DNA of 36,860 nt from a virus. The stretch is taken from positions 1 through 36,860 of the IMG/VR virus record IMGVR_UViG_3300032093_000394. One strand, written 5' to 3'. Position numbers and translations under genes: made by a program. Below, piece after piece: positions 11,696 through 19,352 of this stretch (position 1 is its first letter; the number at the start of each line of letters is the position of its first letter). Under the pieces are notes generated by a model. The model saw only the letters and a program-made list of their open reading frames with translations, was not told the DNA's origin and made no database searches.

Positions 11696-11711
11696 TATGG
11701 GATATCCCATA
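11696..11711. promoter_or_regulatory. Palindromic operator for RHH regulator
   Basis: TATGGGATATCCCATA is a perfect 16-bp palindrome in the 74-base divergent region between the RHH gene and the gene at 11734. Its position and the repeated arm at 11669-11680 suggest the site through which the RHH protein controls both directions. Confidence 0.65.
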
Positions 11712-11733
11712 AGCACCAACACAGGAGCCCACC

Positions 11734-11898
11734 ATGTTCAACCTGACTTCCCACCTCGCCCACCAGCAAATCCTGACCGGCACGCAGGCCGTTCGGATCG
11801 CCGCTCGCATGATCCTTGATTGCCCATGCGAGCAGACCCGCTGGCGCTGTATGCCGCTGCTCCGCCAGCTTCAGAAAATGGCGCGGGGTGCAGCATGA
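11734..11898 (+). CDS. Hypothetical small protein, 54 aa
   Basis: CAGGAG lies seven to eight bases upstream of the ATG, and the TGA overlaps the next start as ATGA. The product begins MFNLTSHLAHQQILTGTQAV, with DCPCEQTRWRCMPLLRQLQK later. It has three Cys and a basic C-terminus and is probably a small soluble helical protein. It is co-transcribed with the membrane-protein gene. Confidence 0.6.
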   Translation: MFNLTSHLAHQQILTGTQAVRIAARMILDCPCEQTRWRCMPLLRQLQKMARGAA

Positions 11899-12464
11899 AA
11901 AAGCCCAAGGCACCCGCCAAGGTGCATCACTTTCAAGAGGGCCATATCGTCACGTTCGCTGCGACGGTCGTATCTGGCCTGATCTCTACAGTTGCGCTAT
12001 CGTATCACGTCTGGGTCGATCTCAAAACCGACCTTGAGGCAATCCGCTGGACGTTTACAATCCTGGCAGGGGCGTTTGCGTTCCTGATGGCCATGACACC
12101 CATCAGCCTTGCGCGGGCTCACGGGGAGGCCATCGAAGGCGGTCCGGCTCAGTCAGTCATTATGTTCATCGTGCTGATGACCATGATTATCGACGGCGCG
12201 TTGCAGGTCCATGCTGCCCACTACATCATCAAGATGATGGGTCAGGAACCGCCTGCTATCTGGATGCTGGCCATCGGGGCGGGACTGTTCCAGCTTTCGA
12301 TGTTCCTGGTCCGGGGCGGCTTGTATGCTGCCAGCCGGGAAATCCGCGAGGTTATCGAAGCCCGGCAGGAACGGCTTGACCAAGCTGCCGCTTATGCCCG
12401 TGAGCAGCTTAATGCAAAGCGCCGCGAACAGTATGCCGAGCGCAATGTCGTGAACATGCGCTGA
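11895..12464 (+). CDS. Four-helix membrane protein (candidate moron)
   Basis: The start at 11895 (MKKPKAPAKVHHFQEGHIVT) gives the ATGA overlap; the in-frame extension to 11820 lies in the previous gene. Four hydrophobic segments are seen at about residues 17-37, 52-72, 87-110 and 120-145. A charged C-terminal helix follows (REVIEARQERLDQAAAYARE). No family recognised. It sits beside attP, in the opposite orientation to the late genes and with its own regulator. These are typical marks of a gene expressed in the lysogen, such as superinfection exclusion or membrane modification; this role is inference. Confidence 0.7.
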   Translation: MKKPKAPAKVHHFQEGHIVTFAATVVSGLISTVALSYHVWVDLKTDLEAIRWTFTILAGAFAFLMAMTPISLARAHGEAIEGGPAQSVIMFIVLMTMIIDGALQVHAAHYIIKMMGQEPPAIWMLAIGAGLFQLSMFLVRGGLYAASREIREVIEARQERLDQAAAYAREQLNAKRREQYAERNVVNMR

Positions 12465-12469
12465 AACGC

Positions 12470-12514
12470 AAAAAGCCCCGCCCACGCGACCAGAAGGTCA
12501 ATGCGGGCGGGGCT
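12470..12514 (-). terminator. Intrinsic terminator of leftward late operon
   Basis: A ten-base-pair GC-rich stem, AGCCCCGCCC (12474-12483) with GGGCGGGGCT (12505-12514), is followed on the minus strand by TTTTT (12474-12470). The U-tract is on the leftward side, so it ends late transcription after the 12590-12979 gene. The rightward transcript from 11734 meets the same hairpin six bases or so after its stop but without a good T-run. Confidence 0.8.
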
Positions 12515-12589
12515 CCGCTTTCCGGTGGGGCTGGGGTGCTTCCGGTCAGCGTTCAGATTGTGCGGGGGGAATGTGGCGAGCGTGGGGCG

Positions 12590-12979
12590 TCAGCCGAGCG
12601 GGTTGTAAGCCTTCGCGCAAGCGTTCATCACCGCACTGTTTAACACCGGCACGTCACTGTCCGGCGTCGGCATGGTCCACATCATCGAGTTTTCGGCTGA
12701 GCAGGTGATCTCGCCAACTTCGGCCAGCGCCAGCGTGCGGTGAACATAGAACCCCGCCGCAAGCACCGTCAGCAGCAGCGCAGCGAAGGCCACGTATTGC
12801 AGCCAGATTACGCCGTGGAAGCCTGCCGCCGAGACATAGTGCGCCTTGACCTTCCCGGCGTTGATGGGCGCCAGGGCCTCGTCTGAGGCTTTTACGAGCG
12901 CAGGCTTGCGAACGGGAAAGACCGGCTTGTGTGGCGGCTTGGGTGCGTAGCGCGAGGAGCGGGTTATTTTTGTGGGCAT
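12590..12979 (-). CDS. Single-helix membrane protein, 129 aa
   Basis: A basic, Pro-rich N-terminus of about 55 residues is followed by a hydrophobic helix at about 57-85 (VIWLQYVAFAALLLTVLAAG). The C-terminal part of about 45 residues has two Cys (ITCSAEN and MNACAKA), which could form a disulfide if exported. The orientation by the positive-inside rule would be N-in, C-out. It is the last gene of the late operon, downstream of the spanin-like pair, so a lysis or envelope role is possible. Confidence 0.6.
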   Translation of the reverse strand: MPTKITRSSRYAPKPPHKPVFPVRKPALVKASDEALAPINAGKVKAHYVSAAGFHGVIWLQYVAFAALLLTVLAAGFYVHRTLALAEVGEITCSAENSMMWTMPTPDSDVPVLNSAVMNACAKAYNPLG

Positions 12980-13218
12980 AGGGCACCGAAATACAGGTTG
13001 ACCCGCTCGATCTGGCGAACGGTTTCCTCGCTGTCGTAAATGTTCAGCGGGTCTTCAATCGTGCAACTATCGGCCACGCAATAGGAATACGTGATCGGCT
13101 TCCAGTCACGGCAGGCGGCTTCTGTTGTTTGGATCACGGGCGCGGAGCTGGCGCAGCTGCTCAGCGTTAAGATCGTCAGTGCTGCGAGCAGCTTCGCGGG
13201 CGTCTTCAACACGTTCAT
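12964..13218 (-). CDS. Lipoprotein, Rz1-like outer-membrane spanin candidate
   Basis: Starting at 13218, the 84-residue product has a lipoprotein signal: MNVLKTPAKLLAALTILTLS followed by SCAS, with lipobox LSSC. The mature part contains ACRDWKPITYSY, then SEETVRQIERVNLYFGALC. These match small phage lipoproteins in alphaproteobacterial lysis cassettes. The first 113 bases overlap the upstream gene in another frame, the classic nested Rz/Rz1 arrangement. An inserted CVADSCTIEDPLNIYD segment adds two extra Cys. An outer-membrane spanin role is inferred from lipobox plus nesting. Confidence 0.65.
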   Translation of the reverse strand: MNVLKTPAKLLAALTILTLSSCASSAPVIQTTEAACRDWKPITYSYCVADSCTIEDPLNIYDSEETVRQIERVNLYFGALCPQK

Positions 13219-13423
13219 TGGTGTGGTCCTCGATCTGTTGGGTAATCTCTTCACGCACCTCGATGCGCGCTTGACGCTTGAACTTCCGGTCCCGCATGGC
13301 AAGCCAGATGCGATGAATGAAAGCGCCGGTCAGTATGATGGCAATCCAGCGTGTAACCGGGTTTGCCCAGATAGCTTTGCCAGCGCGTTCTGCGAAGTCG
13401 AAGATGGCGAACATGAACGGCAT
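13106..13423 (-). CDS. Rz-like inner-membrane spanin candidate
   Basis: This 105-residue protein has one hydrophobic helix at about 22-43 (VTRWIAIILTGAFIHRIWLA). A long charged helix follows (QARIEVREEITQQIEDHTNE, then RVEDAREAARSTDD), and the tail is LRARDPNNRSRLP. Helix plus periplasmic coiled coil is the Rz architecture, and the lipoprotein gene is nested at its 3' end. The basic residues just after the helix are not ideal for C-out topology, so it could instead be a small holin-type membrane protein. It is TGATG-coupled to the endolysin gene. Confidence 0.6.
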   Translation of the reverse strand: MPFMFAIFDFAERAGKAIWANPVTRWIAIILTGAFIHRIWLAMRDRKFKRQARIEVREEITQQIEDHTNERVEDAREAARSTDDLNAEQLRQLRARDPNNRSRLP

Positions 13424-14460
13424 CAGTACATCCCCTGCGATGCCGATTCCTCGCCCCGCTTGCGTCTCCAGTCGCCGTATTGTTTGGCCACGAACGCAAT
13501 CACAATGCCCGTGACGAACACCAGCAGCGGAATGGTCAGGTCCAGCAAAGCGGTCCCCAGCACCGCATCAGACTGGACAACGTTGGCCACACCCGCCGCT
13601 GCGGTGCCGAACGTGCCAAGGCCGGTCAGGCGCAGGAACAGGCGGGCGAGGTTCTGCCAGAAATACCCGATGGCGCGTTCGCTTTCTTCCAGCGGCTTGA
13701 GGCCAGCGTTCGGGTCGATCTTGTAAGGCACTTCTTCCGGTTTGACCGTCTTGGGGCTGATGGGTTTTGTTCCGATCTGCGGCTCGGGTTTGACTTCCGG
13801 CAGCGGCTCGACCTTGACCGGGACAACCGGCTTTGCGGGCTTTGGCGGATCGGGGAGGCTGGCGATGGGTTTGGCTTGTTCGGCCAGTTCAAGGATATAG
13901 TCCGGGGGCGTCATGTCCACGATGTTGCCGTTCTCGCGTTTCAGGACGGCGCTTAGGGCGAAGTGCCACGGCCAGCCAAAGAACATGCACAGCTCTGCCA
14001 GACGGCGCCGGTAGAGGCCCTGCTCGAAGATCGTGCCGGGGTTTTTGTATTGTATCCACTTTGCAATGACTGCATCGAGGTCACGGGCGCGAAGGTTCAC
14101 CAGCGCGGGGAGCGAATACTCGCCGCGTTCCAGCTTGCCCTGATTGATGTTGAACACCCAGGATGACAGGGCATCGAACTCGGCCTGTGACTGCGCGTTG
14201 AAGTGCTTGCGGGTCAGCGGATCGGAGACGCTGCGGACGAACCATTCCAGAGCGGTGTCAGCTTCCTGCTGCGTGATGACAAGGCCATCGGTGACAGGGC
14301 GACCGTCAGGCATTGCGCCTGTGATGCCCCAGCCGATTGTCCACGGGTCGCCCGGCTTCTTGTAGGCCTTCAGGCGCCCGTCAGGCAGGCGCTCGGCACA
14401 GCCTTCGAAGCGCTTGATAAGCTCCATTCCGGCTGGCGAAGTCTCGTACCACTTGCTCAT
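13423..14460 (-). CDS. GH24 endolysin with C-terminal membrane segment
   Basis: Residues 1-165 form a T4/P22-type lysozyme that cuts peptidoglycan glycan strands. The catalytic Glu is Glu19 in LIKRFEGC, followed by LKAYKKPGDPWTIGWGIT, which provides the Thr-Ile-Gly-x-Gly core. Later helices include FDALSSWVFNINQG and LYRRRLAELCMFFG. About 70 Pro/Lys/Val-rich linker residues follow. The C-terminal part contains a hydrophobic segment at about 304-325 (IPLLVFVTGIVIAFVAKQY) and a basic tail. At 345 residues it is twice the usual size. There is no N-terminal signal or SAR helix, so the tail may tether it to the membrane. The ATG at 14460 is TGATG-coupled. Confidence 0.85.
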   Translation of the reverse strand: MSKWYETSPAGMELIKRFEGCAERLPDGRLKAYKKPGDPWTIGWGITGAMPDGRPVTDGLVITQQEADTALEWFVRSVSDPLTRKHFNAQSQAEFDALSSWVFNINQGKLERGEYSLPALVNLRARDLDAVIAKWIQYKNPGTIFEQGLYRRRLAELCMFFGWPWHFALSAVLKRENGNIVDMTPPDYILELAEQAKPIASLPDPPKPAKPVVPVKVEPLPEVKPEPQIGTKPISPKTVKPEEVPYKIDPNAGLKPLEESERAIGYFWQNLARLFLRLTGLGTFGTAAAGVANVVQSDAVLGTALLDLTIPLLVFVTGIVIAFVAKQYGDWRRKRGEESASQGMY

Positions 14461-15821
14461 CACGCAGCTTCCTTGTCGTCTGGTTTGTCGTTTGCAGGCG
14501 GCTCGTAGGGCGCCACAGGATACTCAAGTGGTTCGGGCGGAATGTCCAGTTCATCCGTAGCCGGAGTTTCTGGTTCTGGCTCCGGTTCCGGCTCTGGCGC
14601 AGGTTCTGCCGCCTCGCCTGTGAAGAACAGCGCTGCGTGTTCCTCGGGGGTCATGTGCGGGCCATATGTCATCCGCATCTGCGCCAAGGTCAGCCCCGAG
14701 CCGTTTGCAATCGTGACAGTCGGAACCCCTTGGTTATGGGCCACCATCCATCCTGCGATCTTGTCTCGGTAGTATTCGTCACCGGCTTCGATCTTGTTGC
14801 CCTGCCGTCTCGTGCGGGCGCCCTTCTTTGCGCCGGTCTGGATGTTGCGATGCACTTCCATCGCCCGTTCGTACTCGGCCCATTCTTCCTCGGTCATCTC
14901 CATGCGGACATGGCCGGGAGGAACGTCAGGCGAGATGCTTTCAGTGATGTCAGATTTTTTCTTTGCCGTGATCGTTGTCACCAGCGCCCAGAGGCCAAAC
15001 GTCCGAGCCAGCTCGAACACCCACAGCATGACTTCCACCCAGATGGTTGCCTCGCGGGCCTTGCGCGCCCGGTCTGCCAGATCGGCTTGCAGGACGGCGG
15101 GGTTAGTCGCCGCAGCCGCTACACCTGCCGCCGCTGTAACAGCGCCTGCCGCGAGGGCTTCTTCCCGCAGGCCAAGGTTAGTTAGCTCACGGGAGATTTC
15201 TTCGCCCCGTGAGCGCATGGCAGCTTCGGTCAGTTCGGCCCTGATCCCGTCCACCCGCCCGAAATACTTGCCCTGCGCGATCAAGAGCGATTGCGCTTCC
15301 TTGACCTTCTCAGGGCTTTGCGAGGACATAAGCTGCTGTTCGGCTTTCAGCGCGGCAATGTCTGTTCGCACCCGCGCAAGCTCTTCCGGCGTGGCGTCGA
15401 TGGCCTTGCTACGCGCCTCTGCGATCAGTCCCGCCTCAGTCCCGGCGATGCCTGCTTTGGCTTCCAGCAAGGCAGCGCTTTCGGCAAACTCGGGGTAGAT
15501 CAGATGAACCGCGCGCTTGCCGTTCTGGATACACGCCCACGCTACGCCGATCATGATGATTGCACCTGCCGCACGCCGCCACCAGTTCGGGGCGAGCATG
15601 ACGCGCACCAGAATCACCGCGCCAAGCAGTTCTGCCCCGCACACGATAATCGCCAGCGCAACACGGATGATCAATTGCCCGACAGACGAGCCTTGCGAAC
15701 CCGCAAGCACGCCCATGACGTTCATCGTGGCAAGGCCAACGGTGATAATGCATACGGCAATAAAGGCCGCTGCCTGAGTAGCGGTTTCCTCGCTCTCAGC
15801 CTTTAAGAATGGTAATGACAT
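14460..15821 (-). CDS. Large membrane protein of unknown function, 453 aa
   Basis: Three hydrophobic segments lie at about residues 18-39, 50-73 and 83-99. A long helical coiled-coil region follows (112-222, e.g. EELARVRTDIAALKAEQQLM). A fourth hydrophobic segment lies at about 260-284. A soluble C-terminal part includes a helix-turn-helix-like stretch at 353-390 (VPTVTIANGSGLTLAQMRMT) and an acidic Pro-Glu repeat near 407-420. I know no family with this order. It is coupled to the endolysin gene, so control of lysis timing or of the host envelope is possible. Its size is much greater than a holin. Confidence 0.7.
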   Translation of the reverse strand: MSLPFLKAESEETATQAAAFIAVCIITVGLATMNVMGVLAGSQGSSVGQLIIRVALAIIVCGAELLGAVILVRVMLAPNWWRRAAGAIIMIGVAWACIQNGKRAVHLIYPEFAESAALLEAKAGIAGTEAGLIAEARSKAIDATPEELARVRTDIAALKAEQQLMSSQSPEKVKEAQSLLIAQGKYFGRVDGIRAELTEAAMRSRGEEISRELTNLGLREEALAAGAVTAAAGVAAAATNPAVLQADLADRARKAREATIWVEVMLWVFELARTFGLWALVTTITAKKKSDITESISPDVPPGHVRMEMTEEEWAEYERAMEVHRNIQTGAKKGARTRRQGNKIEAGDEYYRDKIAGWMVAHNQGVPTVTIANGSGLTLAQMRMTYGPHMTPEEHAALFFTGEAAEPAPEPEPEPEPETPATDELDIPPEPLEYPVAPYEPPANDKPDDKEAA

Positions 15822-15829
15822 GTCAGCCC

Positions 15830-16183
15830 CTAGAACAGGAAAGAGATCGCGTGCCCGGCCAGTTCAGGCCGTAGGACAATCACGAGAATGACTATGGCGG
15901 CGACCCATCCCCAGTTGCGCCCGATGAAGGCTTTCAGTGGGTTTGCAGTCGTCACGCCAAGCCTTTCTTTCAGCTTGCGTTCTGCTTCTTCTTTCTCGGC
16001 CTCGTAAGCCTTCATCGCCCGCGTCATCACGTCAGGCAAACGGCTTTCAAGAAGGGTCCAGCCCTTGTCCATGTCGCTCAGCCACATAGACTGAAGGCCA
16101 ATCTTCAAGTCCGTTGTGGACACCATGACGGGTTTTTCCTCGCCATCTATCCGCATGAAGACGCGGTGATAATCATCTGCCAT
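15830..16183 (-). CDS. Tail-anchored membrane protein, 117 aa (possible holin)
   Basis: The start at 16183 (MADDYHRVFMRIDGEEKPVM) follows a GGGGCTGGGA purine-rich leader; the longer reading from 16234 overlaps the neighbour. About 90 soluble, helical residues (SRLPDVMTRAMKAYEAEKEE) precede one C-terminal hydrophobic helix (WGWVAAIVILVIVLRPELAG). The lysis-cassette location and small size allow a holin or antiholin role, but a single C-terminal helix is not typical. Function uncertain. Confidence 0.55.
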   Translation of the reverse strand: MADDYHRVFMRIDGEEKPVMVSTTDLKIGLQSMWLSDMDKGWTLLESRLPDVMTRAMKAYEAEKEEAERKLKERLGVTTANPLKAFIGRNWGWVAAIVILVIVLRPELAGHAISFLF

Positions 16184-16200
16184 TCCCAGCCCCAGTTCGG

Positions 16201-16770
16201 TTAGATCACTTCCGCGAGACGCCCGCGATTCCACCGTATCCCGCTCTCCAGCCGGTCCTTGCGCCGGTACAGTTCGGGAGCGGCCCGCCCGCCCGCATCT
16301 TCTGCCAAGCCAATCAGGCCCAGCACTTCACGCAGGCGGACAAGCAGCTTTTCGTTTGACTCCGGCGCGGTGTCGGCTGGGTCGAACAGGTCAGCAAGTT
16401 CAGCAGGCGGATTGTCTTGCAGGAACTCCGGTATCTCCACAGGCTCCGGTGCCTTCGCCAGCGCTTCGGCAAGCTGGGCCTTGAGCCCTGCAATGATCGC
16501 GTCATAGTCCGTTGCCGGAGGGGTTGGCTTTGCTGCCAGAGGCGCGGTGAGGGGCTGGGGCGGGACAGCTTCTGGAATTGGAAGTTTTCTGGGCTGTCGG
16601 GTTTCTGCGCGGACCTTCTTTCCAAGTTCAATGGCAAGCGAAAGGCCGTCTTCACGCCCCCCGGCATGGCTTCCAATCCACACCTCCCAAAACTTGCCGT
16701 TGAACTCGGCGCCTGTGTCATATCCTTCCCGCTTGAACGGGCGAAGGATGGCGTCAATTTGCTCTTGCAT
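16201..16770 (-). CDS. Hypothetical late protein, 189 aa
   Basis: The N-terminal part (AILRPFKREGYDTGAEFNGK, then FWEVWIGSHAGGREDGLSLA) looks like a small alpha/beta domain. A Pro/Ala-rich linker of about 30 residues and a helical C-terminal part follow (DYDAIIAGLKAQLAEALAKA, then EKLLVRLREVLGLIGLAEDA). No homology recognised. It lies between the tailspike and the membrane/lysis genes. Confidence 0.6.
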   Translation of the reverse strand: MQEQIDAILRPFKREGYDTGAEFNGKFWEVWIGSHAGGREDGLSLAIELGKKVRAETRQPRKLPIPEAVPPQPLTAPLAAKPTPPATDYDAIIAGLKAQLAEALAKAPEPVEIPEFLQDNPPAELADLFDPADTAPESNEKLLVRLREVLGLIGLAEDAGGRAAPELYRRKDRLESGIRWNRGRLAEVI

Positions 16771-16951
16771 GGGATACCTCCACAGGACATTCGGGGCAGA
16801 TATGGATGATGGGATGCGCCTTGCGCCGGACGGCCCACGCCTTGCGCTTCAGTTCGTGCCACGCATCGGCAAAATCATTGGCGTACAGCGTCTCTTTCCG
16901 TCCGCACACGTCGCACTTGGCTTCAAACTCTCCGGCGCGCTTGGTGAGCAT
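16754..16951 (-). CDS. Small zinc-finger-like protein, 65 aa
   Basis: Two Cys pairs, KCDVCGRKETLY and HICPECPVEV, separated by a Trp-rich helix (FADAWHELKRKAWAVRRK), suggest one zinc site of CxxC...CxxC type. I take the ATG at 16951; a GTG at 16966 in the same frame is possible. It overlaps the next gene by 17 bases. Too short for the function to be deduced. Confidence 0.6.
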   Translation of the reverse strand: MLTKRAGEFEAKCDVCGRKETLYANDFADAWHELKRKAWAVRRKAHPIIHICPECPVEVSHARAN

Positions 16952-17008
16952 CACGCTACCGAACACATTTTGACAAGGGAGCCCTCAAGCGTGAGCGTAT
17001 CTGCTGTT

Positions 17009-19018
17009 TCATTTCGCCGCCCATCCCGTGTTTCCAGTGCCGGTTTCTTTCACGTAAAGCGTCGTTCCAGCGCCCCCGCTCGTGTCAGTGTATAGGGAGC
17101 CAACCGGCGCGGTGACCGCACCCTCTGGCGTTCCAGCCCCAGATGTCCAAATTACAGCACCCCCGCCGGGTCTAAATTCTGTCGAATGCGTGCGCCGATA
17201 CCGGAAACTAGAAGACCCAAAATCATACGTGTTGTCAGTTTGTGGCCGCGCGACCGATGAAAAAAATCTCAGTACGTCTGTCGCGTTTACACGCAGCAAC
17301 CAGAAGTCATTCGCGCCTGATGTCGCCTTTGCATACGAAAACTGCCCCTGACGAGATGTTCCGTTAATGTTTACAACTATGCCAGCCTCATCCCCGTTAG
17401 CGCCGGGAATACCGAAAGCGTGGAATGCGAGCTGTTCACTATCATAACGCCAGAAATGACTGCTGCTGTGTGTCGCAGTAGAAGTGCCAACTACATCCCG
17501 AAAGAAGCCGGAAATTGTGCCGACACGCTCGCCCGAGGCTTGGCAATGCACCACGTTAGCCGTCGCGCCTCGAAGCGTTGTTACATCTCCGTAGACAATT
17601 CGGCTCAAGATTGAGTTGGTCGGCCCCGGATGCAAAACGTCAACAAAGTTGCCTTCGCTCGTGCCGTCAAAGCGAGCAAGAACCGTGGCGCTGTCATGCG
17701 CTGCGACAGATGTGTAATTCTGATCGGAATCTGTGTGGCGAACCGTTTGGGTCACACCCGCGCCAAGAGAAACTGCTCCGATAGTTATATTTTGAGTGGC
17801 CCCGTTTTCATAGCGGATTGCGTTTTTGGTTACTTCACGGCCAGGGCTGTCGGTCTCACTGGACACCAAACCTACGAGAACGTTTCCGAAACCTTCGCCA
17901 ACCAAATATCCGCCGTCACATGATGCAGCTATAACCCCAACCGCAACGTTCATGTCACAGCCGTCTACGCCAACCGTCTCCTGGCCATAGGCAAGGCACC
18001 AATTGCTGTCATGACCGATAAGTCCGATCATCACATTGAACCGGCTATCATCCTTCAGTTCGTGCGCGTAGCCAACCGCATGGCGCGAATAAAGGTTGGA
18101 TGCGAAAGAAAAGTCCACCTCCGAGAAAATCCAACCATACGACCTGTCGCAGGTTGGATCACTTACAAAGTTGCTATTCATCAACCGGACGCGCTCTGGC
18201 TTTGCTCCAGAGGTCGGCTTGACCACAAGCACGCCGCTCCCGCCGCCCGTAATTAGGTCGGAGCCAAAATCAAGGACGCGCAAGTGCTCAAATGTCGAAT
18301 CACTTGCTACGCTTGATATGCCGTGGCCGGACCATCCATTGACGCTGCGCTTCAAATCAAGCGTTAGGCCACTTACGTGAACGTTTTGTGCGGTTGGAGC
18401 GTTAAGGAAATTGCCAGCCGCTTGCCGCACAAGTGACGTGACGTTAGAACCAGCCCCGAAAATGAATCCGCCATCTGGTATTCCGACCTGTCCAATTAAA
18501 TATTCACCAACTGGCACATACCCCACGCCGGTTGCAGCAGCGGCTTGAAACAAAAGCCAATCCGCAGTGTCTATGGTTACGCCATCTCCCGTTGCCCCAA
18601 AATCCCGAGCATTATTAACCTCAAACAAATCGCCCGAAAACACATTTTCCGCCGTATCCCCTCCGGTGCCCCGGATCAGCTTGCGGTTCTCAAGCCCAAG
18701 CCCCGCAAGCGCTGTCAGGGTAGCATCTACGGGCTGCGAGCCGGTTGCGGAGGGGCTGACGCTCGTGGACTGATACGTGATGCTTTCATCGGCAGACTTG
18801 ATCTGGATGTCATAGTTGACCGTCGGAGAAATATACGTCGCAAACCACCCTGCCGCGTCTGCTTGAACCGGGTTAGCTGCCGGAACGGTCAGCGCGCTGT
18901 CCGTGTACGTCGTGGCGTTGGTAGACGTGCCCTTGATCTTGAAGAACACCTTTGCGCCTGACACAGGTGTGCCAGACGAGTTCTCGACCTGCCAGCCGTA
19001 TGCGATGCCAACAGCCAT
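17009..19018 (-). CDS. Tailspike with beta-helix (pectate-lyase-like) domain
   Basis: The 669-residue protein has three parts. The N-terminal domain (about 1-95) is typical of phage tail fibres: MAVGIAYGWQVENSSGTPVS, YTDSALTVPAANPVQADAAG. It probably attaches to the tail. From about 133 a right-handed beta-helix of pectate-lyase-3 type begins (VNNARDFGATGDGVTIDTAD), with repeated Gly/Asn-turn strands to about 540. The C-terminus ends in AVTAPVGSLYTDTSGGAGTT and GNTGWAAK, a common tail-fibre end. Such spikes bind and usually degrade surface polysaccharide, deciding host range. The gene is visibly more AT-rich than its neighbours, as expected of an exchanged host-range module. Confidence 0.8.
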   Translation of the reverse strand: MAVGIAYGWQVENSSGTPVSGAKVFFKIKGTSTNATTYTDSALTVPAANPVQADAAGWFATYISPTVNYDIQIKSADESITYQSTSVSPSATGSQPVDATLTALAGLGLENRKLIRGTGGDTAENVFSGDLFEVNNARDFGATGDGVTIDTADWLLFQAAAATGVGYVPVGEYLIGQVGIPDGGFIFGAGSNVTSLVRQAAGNFLNAPTAQNVHVSGLTLDLKRSVNGWSGHGISSVASDSTFEHLRVLDFGSDLITGGGSGVLVVKPTSGAKPERVRLMNSNFVSDPTCDRSYGWIFSEVDFSFASNLYSRHAVGYAHELKDDSRFNVMIGLIGHDSNWCLAYGQETVGVDGCDMNVAVGVIAASCDGGYLVGEGFGNVLVGLVSSETDSPGREVTKNAIRYENGATQNITIGAVSLGAGVTQTVRHTDSDQNYTSVAAHDSATVLARFDGTSEGNFVDVLHPGPTNSILSRIVYGDVTTLRGATANVVHCQASGERVGTISGFFRDVVGTSTATHSSSHFWRYDSEQLAFHAFGIPGANGDEAGIVVNINGTSRQGQFSYAKATSGANDFWLLRVNATDVLRFFSSVARPQTDNTYDFGSSSFRYRRTHSTEFRPGGGAVIWTSGAGTPEGAVTAPVGSLYTDTSGGAGTTLYVKETGTGNTGWAAK

Positions 19019-19063
19019 GAGGCAGCCTCCTTGCGTTTCAATTTTTGGGGAAAGTGGGGCGCG

Positions 19064-19258
19064 CTATTGCGCGAGTGCGTTGCGCTTGCCCATTGGGGGC
19101 ATCGCAGAAGGACCGCCGGGGGACATCATCTCAGGCTCGGGGGGCATTTCGCCGCCCTGTCCGGTTTCCTGAAGGCCAGCGTTCAAAAATTCAAGCGTCC
19201 ACTCCAGGCCATTGGCTTGCATAAGGGCTTCGAGTGCGGCAATGATTTCTTCTTCCAT
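19064..19258 (-). CDS. Small late protein with shared C-terminal tag, 64 aa
   Basis: An acidic helix (MEEEIIAALEALMQANGLEW) is followed by a Pro/Gly/Met-rich linker and a C-terminus ending KRNALAQ. The much larger protein at 19353-24239 ends KKNALAQ, encoded by nearly the same bases. It is placed between the ejection proteins and tailspike, so it may be a virion component. No family recognised. Confidence 0.6.
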   Translation of the reverse strand: MEEEIIAALEALMQANGLEWTLEFLNAGLQETGQGGEMPPEPEMMSPGGPSAMPPMGKRNALAQ

Positions 19259-19352
19259 GGGAGGGCTCCTTTGTGGACCAGATTCAGATTGAAATGATGG
19301 GCAGAGTGTTCCGCATGGCGGCTCTCTGCATTCCGTTGATTGTCATTGTCGG

